DNA from: Bacteroidota bacterium
GTDB lineage: Bacteria > Bacteroidota > Bacteroidia > Chitinophagales > Chitinophagaceae
Assembly: GCA_016711825.1 (NCBI GenBank)
Contig: JADJSG010000005.1
Span: 248,001 to 312,000 of the forward strand
Length of the DNA stretch: 64,000 bases
Direction: 5' to 3'
The position numbers and the translations under genes were made by a program. Positions 1-8,123 of this stretch are shown here, in pieces (the stretch's first letter is position 1; each line of letters begins with the position of its first letter). A model generated the notes under the pieces. The model saw only the letters and a list, made by a program, of their open reading frames with translations, searched no databases and was not told where the DNA came from.

Positions 1-2
1 AT

Positions 3-1220
3 GTTACTTTTAACCTCAATCATCAGTTTTGGGAAGAAAGCCGTCACAACAGAAGTTATAAAAAAACTGCCCTCAATCATCGAACTGAAAAAATACATGC
101 TTTGGGTTATAACTTTGCCCTTAGGCATAAAGATGAAGTCAACGAATTAACCATAGGCACCGATGCACAATTAAATTTTTTAAACTCTACTGCTTATAAA
201 GAAGATATTGTATCAGGCGCACAGGCAAAGATTGATACCCGATACCCAGATGGGAAAAACAATATGAATTTATTTGGTGTGTTTTTTCAACATGTACTTA
301 AATTAGACGAAGATCGTGTAGTGATAAATGATGGTATTCGTTTTAACTATACTACTTTAGATGCTCATTTAATCGACACTGCCATACAATTTAGATTGCC
401 TTTTAATCAGTTAAGCCAAACGAATAAAGCTGTCACAGGCAATTTAGGCATTGCTTATATGCCAACAGAAGAACTGCGTTTATCTACCAATTTTTCAAGT
501 GGTTTCCGCTCTCCAAACTTTGATGATATGACCAAGGTATTTGAATCGGTATCGGGTCAGCGTTTGATAGTACCCAATGCTGATTTAAAACCTGAGTATA
601 CTAAGAATGTCGATGCAGGTGTACGTTTTAATGATGGTGTGATTGATATTGAAGCCTATGGTTTTTATACTCATTTTACCAATGCCATTGTAACAGATGT
701 ATTTACTTTTAACGGACAAGATTCGGTAAACTATGAAGGCACAATGACTAAAGTGTATGCCAGCCAAAACAAAGCCAAAGCGTTTATATATGGTGGTGGA
801 TTTTCTGCAACCTATCGCCCTGCACTTCACTTCTCTTTGTTTGGTTCAATCAATTATACCTATGGGCGTTTTAATAATGATACGGTATTGGTACCACTCG
901 ATCATATACCGCCCGTAACAGGCCGTCTGGGGATTAAATACGATCATCAAGTTTGGTATACTGAATTATATAGTTTGTATAATGGGCGTAAAAAACTGGT
1001 TGATTATAATCCTGCTGGTGAAGACAATATTCAATATTCTACACCAACAGGGACTCCAAGTTGGTATACCGTCAACTTTAGAGCAGGGGTAACATTTGCC
1101 AAGCATGTACAATTGCAAGCAGGGGTTGAAAATATTTTAGATAAAAACTATCGATACTTTGCTTCAGGCATGAGTGCCCCTGGCAGAAACTTTGTGTTAG
1201 CGGTACGCTACATCTATTAA
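3..1220 (+). CDS. TonB-dependent outer membrane receptor, C-terminal part (5' end outside window)
   Basis: The reading frame is open from the first bases of the window, so the N-terminal plug and the first barrel strands lie upstream. What remains is about 405 residues of beta-barrel. The segment FSSGFRSPNFDDM followed by NADLKPEYTKNVDAGVRF is typical of TonB-dependent receptor barrels, and the protein ends in an alternating aromatic strand, NFVLAVRYIY, which fits an outer-membrane C-terminus. Such proteins import siderophores, cobalamin or glycans using TonB energy. The substrate cannot be read from this part. A TTG at 102 and an ATG-less upstream stretch should not be taken as the start. 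Confidence 0.85.
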   Translation, partial: VTFNLNHQFWEESRHNRSYKKTALNHRTEKIHALGYNFALRHKDEVNELTIGTDAQLNFLNSTAYKEDIVSGAQAKIDTRYPDGKNNMNLFGVFFQHVLKLDEDRVVINDGIRFNYTTLDAHLIDTAIQFRLPFNQLSQTNKAVTGNLGIAYMPTEELRLSTNFSSGFRSPNFDDMTKVFESVSGQRLIVPNADLKPEYTKNVDAGVRFNDGVIDIEAYGFYTHFTNAIVTDVFTFNGQDSVNYEGTMTKVYASQNKAKAFIYGGGFSATYRPALHFSLFGSINYTYGRFNNDTVLVPLDHIPPVTGRLGIKYDHQVWYTELYSLYNGRKKLVDYNPAGEDNIQYSTPTGTPSWYTVNFRAGVTFAKHVQLQAGVENILDKNYRYFASGMSAPGRNFVLAVRYIY

Positions 1221-1411
1221 TGGTTTATACCAAACTTTTTCAAACTACGTAATTCAATACATCTGGTATTATTTGTTTGCTCATTACAATACCTGATCAC
1301 TAAACAAATCATGTTTAGTAAAATGTTTGAAAGGTAAAAGCACCCTGCTCAGATTCATGCCTGGGTGGGGTGTTGTTTTTGTTAACGTTTAAAGTGTATT
1401 AGATAAAACCT

Positions 1412-1419
1412 TATATTTG
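1412..1419 (+). promoter_or_regulatory. -7 box (TATATTTG) for the pirin gene
   Basis: This octamer matches the Bacteroidota -7 consensus TAnnTTTG and ends 21 nt before the preferred TTG start at 1441. It overlaps an alternative in-frame TTG at 1417, which argues against that earlier start. The -33 element is not clear. Confidence 0.5.
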
Positions 1420-1440
1420 TTTACCCAATTAATTTATAAA

Positions 1441-2151
1441 TTGAAAACTGTATTACATAAATCAACTGATAGAGGACATGCAAATCATGGCTGGCTCGAT
1501 GCTTGGCATTCATTTAGTTTTGCAGGTTATTACGATCCTGAAAAAACCCATTTTGGTGTGCTGCGGGTATTGAATGATGACACAGTAGCTGCGGGGATGG
1601 GGTTTGGCATGCATCCACACGATAATATGGAAATTATTACCATTCCATTATCAGGCACATTGGCTCATACCGATAGTATGGGCAATAGTGGCACCATCAG
1701 TTTTGGTGAAATTCAGGTGATGAGTGCAGGTAGCGGCATTACCCATAGTGAATTTAACCATAGCAAAGTTGAACCTGTTAAGCTGCTACAGATATGGCTT
1801 TTTCCGAAAGAAAAAAATGTACAACCTCGTTATGATCAGCTCAGCTATGATTTAGATAAGATCAACAATAATTGGGTACAAGTGGTATCGCCAGATGCAA
1901 ATGATGCGGGTAGTTGGATACATCAAGATGCCTGGTTTCATGTAGGAAATTTTTCAAAAGAAAGCTATAGCATTTACGAACTTAAAAAGGAGGGAAATGG
2001 TTTATACATTTTTGTAATAAGTGGCTCAGTAGAAGTGGGTGAATATACCTTAGGCAAACGCGATGCACTTGGTGTATGGGAAACTGGCAAGGCAACGTTT
2101 AATTTCCTGTCTGATTCCCTGGTGCTGATTATGGAAGTTCCAATGAGATAA
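1441..2151 (+). CDS. Pirin family protein (cupin)
   Basis: Predicted 236-aa bicupin of the pirin family, whose characterised members are metal-binding proteins, some with quercetin 2,3-dioxygenase activity. The N-terminus RGHANHGWLDAWHSFSFA and the metal-site region MHPHDNMEIITIPLSG followed by GSGITHSEFNHS are hallmark pirin sequence, with candidate metal ligands in HPHDNME and ITHSE. I chose the TTG at 1441 because it gives MKTVLHKSTDRGHANHG, which aligns with usual pirin N-termini. An in-frame TTG at 1417 would add eight residues and overlaps the -7 box. It is monocistronic as far as visible. Physiological substrate unknown. Confidence 0.9.
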   Translation: MKTVLHKSTDRGHANHGWLDAWHSFSFAGYYDPEKTHFGVLRVLNDDTVAAGMGFGMHPHDNMEIITIPLSGTLAHTDSMGNSGTISFGEIQVMSAGSGITHSEFNHSKVEPVKLLQIWLFPKEKNVQPRYDQLSYDLDKINNNWVQVVSPDANDAGSWIHQDAWFHVGNFSKESYSIYELKKEGNGLYIFVISGSVEVGEYTLGKRDALGVWETGKATFNFLSDSLVLIMEVPMR

Positions 2152-2297
2152 TTTTAATAGGGAATTATATGTAACGCCGATTGGCTATTCCTATTTCACA
2201 TCGGCTTCATTCAATAATGGGTTTGAATCGGACTCATTTTAATATGTTGTTGTTATTACTAATCACGTTTCATTGTAAAAAATATTCCTATTTAAAT

Positions 2298-2305
2298 TAC
2301 TTTTG
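2298..2305 (+). promoter_or_regulatory. -7 box (TACTTTTG) deciding the start of the deaminase gene
   Basis: Good match to TAnnTTTG, ending 10 nt before the ATG at 2316. It lies inside a longer in-frame extension that begins at a TTG at 2181, so transcription from here supports the shorter protein. Confidence 0.6.
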
Positions 2306-2315
2306 TCATTGCTTT

Positions 2316-3164
2316 ATGCAATTATCTTCCTTAACAGACAAACTACTTACCGAAAAAAATACCCACATTGATTTGCTCAGGCTTGATCTGTGGCATCCTG
2401 CCATTTCGGGTAATAAGTGGTTTAAGCTAAAATACAATTTAGAACAAGCAAGGAAAGAAAATAAACGAGGCTTGCTTTCATTTGGGGGCGCTTACTCCAA
2501 TCATTTACATGCACTTGCCTATGCAGGAAAAGAATTCTCCTTCCATACAGTAGGAATTATTCGAGGAGAGGAAGTGATGAATGATACATTGTCAGACTGT
2601 AAAAAATGGGGTATGGAATTACACTTTATTTCACGAAGTGAGTATAAAAAAAAATACGACCCCTTGTTTTTAGACACTATTCAATGTCAATATCCTCATC
2701 ATTATATAATACCAGAAGGCGGTAATAATGCTTTGGGTATGCTAGGGTGCAAAGAAATATTGAAAGACATCGACTTAAGCCCCTATCAATACATTGCTTG
2801 TGCAATAGGCACTGGGGCAACCTTTACCGGACTTATCGAATCGGCATTGCCACAACATCACTTAATAGGTTTTGCAGCCCTTAAAAATGGACACTACCTT
2901 AACGAAGAAATATTAAAAAATACGGATAAAACCAACTGGGAAATCAAGCATGAATATCATTTTGGTGGATTTGCAAAATCAAATATAAGCTTGCTTGAAT
3001 GGATGAAACAGTTCAAAGAACATCACGGAATTGAACTTGATTTTATTTACACTGCCAAAATGATGTATGGGCTTTTTGACATCGTACATAAAGACGGATT
3101 TAATAACAGTCGAATATTGGCCATCCATACGGGTGGTTTGCAAGGAAATCGCGGCTTGATTTAG
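2316..3164 (+). CDS. PLP-dependent ACC deaminase / D-cysteine desulfhydrase family protein
   Basis: 282-aa fold-type II PLP enzyme. The motif SGNKWFKLKYNL carries the Schiff-base lysine region, and LLSFGGAYSNHLHALAYAGK is the conserved SNH segment that follows. IPEGGNNALGMLG and CAIGTGATFTGLI are the later PLP-phosphate-binding parts. Members deaminate 1-aminocyclopropane-1-carboxylate or desulfhydrate D-cysteine; sequence alone does not separate them. The ATG at 2316 fits the family N-terminus (LTDKLLTEKNTHIDLLRLDLWHP) and follows a -7 box. The 45-residue upstream extension looks non-coding. Confidence 0.88.
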   Translation: MQLSSLTDKLLTEKNTHIDLLRLDLWHPAISGNKWFKLKYNLEQARKENKRGLLSFGGAYSNHLHALAYAGKEFSFHTVGIIRGEEVMNDTLSDCKKWGMELHFISRSEYKKKYDPLFLDTIQCQYPHHYIIPEGGNNALGMLGCKEILKDIDLSPYQYIACAIGTGATFTGLIESALPQHHLIGFAALKNGHYLNEEILKNTDKTNWEIKHEYHFGGFAKSNISLLEWMKQFKEHHGIELDFIYTAKMMYGLFDIVHKDGFNNSRILAIHTGGLQGNRGLI

Positions 3165-3215
3165 CAAAATATTTAGAATATATTTCTATATATTCGCACA
3201 CATTATTAAATACTC

Positions 3216-3908
3216 ATGCATTTTTTTCGACTATTTTTATTGTTGGTTTTTATTGATTTAACTTGTTTTGCACAAGCTCCACAGCTCCCAGCAATGAATA
3301 TCATTACCGAAAAGGCCATGAATGTGTTGACATGGACAAATCAGTATGATGGGGTAAAATCTATTGCAGTTCAACGTTCTGTAGATAGTATCAGAAACTT
3401 TATCACCATCGGTTTTATAGATGCTCCTAAAAAAGGGGTCATGACTTATACTGATGAACATCCTATGCCAGGTAGAAATCATTACCGACTTTCAGTGGGT
3501 TTTGCTGGCGATGTTGAATGGAATACCAATGTCTACAAAGTGATATTAGATTCTGCCATCATTGCCAAATCAGTTTTAGGTGCCATTGAAACAGGGACCA
3601 CCAACAGCAAAAACAATACAAATCTTAACAATACTACTACTACTACCGACTTCTATTATACCCCCTCATCACGAATCTATACAAACCCCTACACGGGTCA
3701 TATCAATATTAGCCTCGACGATGCAATGAAAAAAAAGTATGCTGTTCGTTTTTATGACCCTGAAGAGAAAGAAGTATTGCGAATTGCCCGAATTTCCAAA
3801 ACGGTGTTGATTCTTGATAAAAACAATTTCAACGCTCGTGGAACCTATCATTTTAAACTTTTTGATGGTACATCTTTAGTTGAAACAGGGTATGTAACTA
3901 TTTACTAA
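3216..3908 (+). CDS. Secreted protein with fibronectin III-like region
   Basis: 230 aa. Residues 1-19 form a signal peptide ending in CFAQ. Residues about 30-110 resemble a fibronectin type III-like domain of the kind found in Bacteroidota surface proteins (VLTWTN, SIAVQRSVD, GRNHYRLSVGF). A threonine/asparagine-rich linker (about 128-146) separates a C-terminal beta domain ending DGTSLVETGYVTIY. That end resembles a T9SS sorting domain in layout but lacks the usual YPNP start. It stands alone between the deaminase and a minus-strand gene. TATATTCG about 30 bases upstream could be its -7 box. Function unknown. Confidence 0.65.
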   Translation: MHFFRLFLLLVFIDLTCFAQAPQLPAMNIITEKAMNVLTWTNQYDGVKSIAVQRSVDSIRNFITIGFIDAPKKGVMTYTDEHPMPGRNHYRLSVGFAGDVEWNTNVYKVILDSAIIAKSVLGAIETGTTNSKNNTNLNNTTTTTDFYYTPSSRIYTNPYTGHINISLDDAMKKKYAVRFYDPEEKEVLRIARISKTVLILDKNNFNARGTYHFKLFDGTSLVETGYVTIY

Positions 3909-3960
3909 AAATTTGGTGCACTTTTATACGGTGTATTTGATGCAGGAGGAAAGTAATTCC

Positions 3961-4455
3961 TTAAATAATTTCACAATAATCTAATTGGTAGTAATCGATA
4001 ATTTCTTTCGCATAATCTTCCGTGAAATATACCTTAGCACCATATTTACCATATACCGGATATTTGTCCTGGTCAGTTTGTGGTTTGTCTTTAAAACTAT
4101 ATCCAACCAAAAATAAAGCTGGCGTTTCCTTCATCTTGATTTTGTAAATTCTTCGATGGGTCGCCGTCTTTAACCATTCTAAAATAGGGGCTGTTTCAAA
4201 CTCCTGGATGCTTTGAAGCTTCACACGATACACTTCACTGCCTTGATCATAATGATCGGTAAATATCAAATTGAAATTGTGTACATAACATGCTAAACAA
4301 TAATCACCCTTAATGATAGCAGGTGTTTCCATATCACCGATGATTTCTACATCCAGACCTAACTTATCCCAAAACTTCTGTAAACGGAAATTTCGTTTTT
4401 GAATCGTTTCTTTCAACTCTTTACTGAGTTTTCTTTTCATTGTAGTACGTTCCAT
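3961..4455 (-). CDS. Hypothetical protein, 164 aa
   Basis: A charged, probably cytoplasmic protein with no signal peptide or membrane segment. It begins MERTTMKRKLSKELKETIQKRNFRLQKFW and ends in a tyrosine-rich tail (DYYQLDYCEII). Two methionines, at 4455 and 4440, are both plausible starts; a TTG further up at 4464 is not preferred. The downstream fragment YGKYGAKVYFTEDYAKEIIDYYQ suggests a compact alpha/beta protein, but I recognise no family. It lies 190 bp downstream of feoB on the same strand. Confidence 0.6.
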   Translation of the reverse strand: MERTTMKRKLSKELKETIQKRNFRLQKFWDKLGLDVEIIGDMETPAIIKGDYCLACYVHNFNLIFTDHYDQGSEVYRVKLQSIQEFETAPILEWLKTATHRRIYKIKMKETPALFLVGYSFKDKPQTDQDKYPVYGKYGAKVYFTEDYAKEIIDYYQLDYCEII

Positions 4456-4654
4456 AAGCTTCAATTTTTTATAACAAATAATCGTTGTTTCCCCTTTTCA
4501 ATAGTCTTACCAAAATACGCTATGACTCAATGAATATAAGCATTGCGTCAAAATAGTGCTTGTCAATAAGAAGTATATTGCTGGTTCACAATACAAAAAT
4601 AAAGATAAATGATGTTATAACAACATAATAAAACGCTAAAAAATGAGAATGCTA

Positions 4655-6706
4655 TTAAGAAAACAAATGATATATAGCAAAAGATGATATATAAGCGATG
4701 AGCCCCATCACTACAAATTGTAACAGTGGGTATACCCAACTATTGGTTTCGCGTTTTACAATGGCTAGGGTGCTCATACACTGCATGGCAAATGCATAAA
4801 AGATCAATAATGAAAGTCCGGTAGGCAAGGTATACACCTTTTCCCCTTGGGCATTGACTGCAGCTTCCATTTTTTCTCTTAATGTATTGCTGTCATCACC
4901 ATCAACACTATATAAGGTAGCCATAGTACCTACAAATACCTCTCGGGCTGCAAACGATGTAATTAAGGCTATGCCAATTTTCCAATCAAAACCAATCGGC
5001 TTTATAAGAGGTTCTATTTTTTTACCAGCAATACCTGCAAAAGAATTTTCTAATGAGGTGGGTGCTATGATTGAATGATTGTTTGAAGGGCCATATGACG
5101 ACAAACCCCAAAGAATGATTGAAATAATCAATATAATTTTACCTGCATCAAATACAAATACCCGCGCCTTTTGCAACATCGTCATCAAGGTATTTTTCCA
5201 ACGGGGCATTCTATACACTGGCAACTCCATCAAAAAAATGCTTTGTTCCTTTACTTTGATAAAAAGATTTAGTACAAAAGAAGCGAATAAGGCCATAAAA
5301 AAACCCAGTAAATACATACCAAATAACACCAGTCCATGCAAACTAATCAATCCACCCAAATATGTATTTGGCACAACCAATGAAATTAAAATGGTATACA
5401 CGGGTAATCGGGCACTGCAACTCATAAAAGGAGTTATAAGAATCGTAATCAGCTTTTCCTTTTTATTTTCGATGGTACGAGCTGCCATGATAGCAGGTAC
5501 AGCACAAGCCACTGCGCTGATAAGTGGCATCACCGACTTGCCATTAAGCCCTACTTTACGCATCAGCCTATCGGTCAAAAAACTAATTCGTGACATATAT
5601 CCACTGTCTTCGAGCAAGGAAATCACGCCAAATAAAATCATGATCTGGGGTATAAAAATGACAATGCCATTGATGCCTGCCAAAATACCATTGACAAATA
5701 AGTCTGAAATAAAATGTTGGGGTAAGATTGATTTTAAGGTCTCAATCAATTGACCAAACCCTGCATCAATCCACTCCATTGGGAATTGAGCAAACCAAAA
5801 AATACTTTGAAACAATAAAAACAACACACCCAGTAAAATAAAATTTCCATAGATAGGATGTAATAAAACCCGATCGATTTTTTCACTCGCCAGCTGCTTC
5901 TGCAAAGGATAGATTTCTACCACACAGTGTTGCATTAATTTCTTGATAGCACCATACCGCAAAAGGGTTTCTTCTGCCTGAATTTTTGTTTTATTAAATG
6001 ATGCTTTTGCTAATTCTGTTTTTAGTTTTATTTTTTCCTCCGCAGATATAATATTCAACTTTTCGTAAACTGCAGCAAAATGTATAGCAGCATAGTCACT
6101 TGTGACTTCCTTTACCGATTTTACCGCATTGATGGCTTCAGGGGCTAAGGCATAATTGTCAATAAAATCGCGTTGAGTAGCCTGAAACTTAGCATTTACG
6201 GTGTTTTCAAGTTGCTTCTTAAATTCCGTCATCCCTTTATTGTTTCGCGGATTGACTGCTAACACCGGAAAGCCCAGAGCCCTCGATAATCCATTGATAT
6301 CAATTTGGGTTCCCTTTTTTTTGGCAATATCCATCATAGACAGTACCACAATTACTGGTTTTTTAATATCTATGATTTGCGAACAAAATAATAAATTTCG
6401 TTTCAGGTTTGACGCATCCACCACCACCACCACCACATCGATTTTGAGCAATTCATCATCATCAAATAACACATCAAATGTTACAATTTCATCATCACTT
6501 TTAGGATACAGACTATAGGTGCCCGGGAGGTCAATTACATTTACAGTCGTGTTTTTAGATAAAACGCTTTTACCCGTTTTTTTATCAACTGTAACACCCG
6601 GAAAGTTGCCAATTTTCTGATTTAACCCTGTTAATAAATTAAACAATGAAGATTTACCGCTGTTGGGATTTCCTACAAGTGCTATGTTTTTATTTCTATG
6701 CAACAT
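4655..6706 (-). CDS. feoB: Ferrous iron transporter FeoB
   Basis: 683-aa inner-membrane Fe(II) transporter. The N-terminal GTPase has G1 GNPNSGKS at residues 12-19 and G3 DLPGTYSL, followed by the FeoB membrane core with two Gate motifs (YMSRISFLTDRLMRKVGLNGKS region and the AAREVFVG region). The ATG at 6706 gives MLHRNKNIALVGNPNSGKS, the normal FeoB start. A TTG-initiated extension to 6829 runs through the promoter region and is rejected. No feoA or feoC lies next to it, which is unusual because FeoA is commonly adjacent or fused. The gene diverges from the epimerase gene. Confidence 0.95.
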   Translation of the reverse strand: MLHRNKNIALVGNPNSGKSSLFNLLTGLNQKIGNFPGVTVDKKTGKSVLSKNTTVNVIDLPGTYSLYPKSDDEIVTFDVLFDDDELLKIDVVVVVVDASNLKRNLLFCSQIIDIKKPVIVVLSMMDIAKKKGTQIDINGLSRALGFPVLAVNPRNNKGMTEFKKQLENTVNAKFQATQRDFIDNYALAPEAINAVKSVKEVTSDYAAIHFAAVYEKLNIISAEEKIKLKTELAKASFNKTKIQAEETLLRYGAIKKLMQHCVVEIYPLQKQLASEKIDRVLLHPIYGNFILLGVLFLLFQSIFWFAQFPMEWIDAGFGQLIETLKSILPQHFISDLFVNGILAGINGIVIFIPQIMILFGVISLLEDSGYMSRISFLTDRLMRKVGLNGKSVMPLISAVACAVPAIMAARTIENKKEKLITILITPFMSCSARLPVYTILISLVVPNTYLGGLISLHGLVLFGMYLLGFFMALFASFVLNLFIKVKEQSIFLMELPVYRMPRWKNTLMTMLQKARVFVFDAGKIILIISIILWGLSSYGPSNNHSIIAPTSLENSFAGIAGKKIEPLIKPIGFDWKIGIALITSFAAREVFVGTMATLYSVDGDDSNTLREKMEAAVNAQGEKVYTLPTGLSLLIFYAFAMQCMSTLAIVKRETNSWVYPLLQFVVMGLIAYISSFAIYHLFS

Positions 6707-6716
6707 ACTTAATGAG

Positions 6717-6724
6717 CGAAGATA
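6717..6724 (-). promoter_or_regulatory. -7 box (TATCTTCG) for feoB
   Basis: On the minus strand the octamer TATCTTCG ends 10 nt before the feoB ATG at 6706. It is a TTCG variant of TAnnTTTG and lies within the rejected N-terminal extension. Confidence 0.5.
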
Positions 6725-6917
6725 GCACACATTGTGTTTACTGTAGTTGTGATAAAAGGAAAAACTCATAACCTCACTTGACTGATAAAATTGGCTGCAA
6801 TGGTTTTTACCCATAGACAAATGAATCATAATAGGTTTTAGCCATATTTAAAACAGTCATAAGAATAAAATGAATGGGGTATCATTTACAATACCAAACA
6901 AAAAACTATTTTTACAC

Positions 6918-7901
6918 ATGCTTCAAATACAATATAAAAACATCCAAACTCCTTTTCAATACCCTTTTGTGACGGCCCATGGCACTAAAACACATCAGGC
7001 AGCTCTTCTTATTGCCATTACAATGAATGGAATTACAGGGTATGGTGAAGCACCAGCTATACATTATTACCAAGTGAGTGTGGAAAGTATGATAGATGAG
7101 TTATTAGCCAAAATATCCATTTTGCAAAAATATGCTTTTACCACCCCTGACAGATTTTGGCATTTTTGTCATCATCTTTTTCCTGAGAATCCATTTTTAG
7201 TATGTGCCCTCGATATGGCTTATTGGGATATGTTTGCAAAAATAAAACGACAAAAAATATATGAAATCTGGAACTTACGCTGGGAACATATTCCCCTAAC
7301 TGATTATACTATTGGTATGGACAATATAGAAGGGATGCTTGAAAAAATAAAACAACATCCCATGCCAATCTATAAAATCAAAGTGGGTAATCAACAAGAT
7401 GCCGCTCATTTGAAAACGATTCGGGCGCATACAGATGCGATCATTCGTATTGATGCCAATGCCTCATGGACCTTATCAGATGCCATACAATTACTTCCCC
7501 TTTTAGAAGCATTGCAAATAGAATTGATTGAACAACCATTCGCTAAAGAACAATTTGCCGAAACAAAACAATTGCGAGATCTTACTGCTATTCCTATCAT
7601 TGCCGATGAAAGTTGTGTATCAGAAAAAGATGTGGCGATATGTGCTGAATATTTTGATGGTATCAATATTAAGTTAACCAAATGTGGGGGCATCACCCCT
7701 GCCTTTAGAATGATACAAGAAGCAAAGAAAAAAAACCTGAAAGTAATGATGGGGTGCATGAGTGAAACCGAAATTGGTACCTATGCCATTGCCCAGTTTT
7801 TACCTTTACTCGATTATGTAGATATGGATGGCCCTTTATTATTACAATTACCTCCCCTCAAACTTTTAAAATATGATCATGCGCAAGTGAGCATTTTGTA
7901 A
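6918..7901 (+). CDS. Dipeptide epimerase (enolase superfamily)
   Basis: 327-aa muconate lactonizing-type enolase-superfamily enzyme, most like L-Ala-D/L-Glu epimerases of murein peptide recycling. With the start at 6918 the catalytic set is K153 and K155 in YKIKVG, metal ligands D179 (RIDANASW), E205 (ELIEQPF) and D230 (IADESC), and K252 (NIKLTKCGG). The C-terminal DMDGPLLL segment binds the dipeptide in this family. An ATG at 6870 would add 16 residues, but TATTTTTA just upstream of 6918 looks like a -7 box, so 6918 is preferred with moderate confidence. Exact dipeptide specificity is unknown. Confidence 0.88.
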   Translation: MLQIQYKNIQTPFQYPFVTAHGTKTHQAALLIAITMNGITGYGEAPAIHYYQVSVESMIDELLAKISILQKYAFTTPDRFWHFCHHLFPENPFLVCALDMAYWDMFAKIKRQKIYEIWNLRWEHIPLTDYTIGMDNIEGMLEKIKQHPMPIYKIKVGNQQDAAHLKTIRAHTDAIIRIDANASWTLSDAIQLLPLLEALQIELIEQPFAKEQFAETKQLRDLTAIPIIADESCVSEKDVAICAEYFDGINIKLTKCGGITPAFRMIQEAKKKNLKVMMGCMSETEIGTYAIAQFLPLLDYVDMDGPLLLQLPPLKLLKYDHAQVSIL

Positions 7902-8097
7902 AGTAAAGAGCCCATAAAGCAAGTTCATATGACAATGACTTTAAACCAATTATATATATTGAATTCAATATTGGGTATCTTTTTTTGGGCATTTGCAATA
8001 TATGTCCCCCCCTTTCTAAATACATTTTATATAGGCTAAATGTTCATTAGATAACAATATACCCTTTAAAAGGTATAAGTCTTTTAAAATCACTGAG

Positions 8098-8105
8098 TAC
8101 CTTAG
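8098..8105 (+). promoter_or_regulatory. -7 box (TACCTTAG) for the TPR sensor kinase
   Basis: TTAG variant of the TAnnTTTG box, ending 18 nt before the ATG at 8124. Confidence 0.45.
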
Positions 8106-8123
8106 CACATTAAACAATCCTTT

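Noticed and set aside
1365..1380. Possible terminator after the TonB receptor (CACCC / GGGTG with T-run)
   Set aside because: Stem is short and imperfect with a long loop; not convincing enough to list.
5079..5753. 224-codon plus-strand frame antisense to feoB
   Set aside because: It mirrors the well-conserved FeoB membrane core and shows no protein-like family features.
6707..6829. 41-codon N-terminal extension of FeoB
   Set aside because: The normal FeoB start is at 6706 with a -7 box directly upstream.
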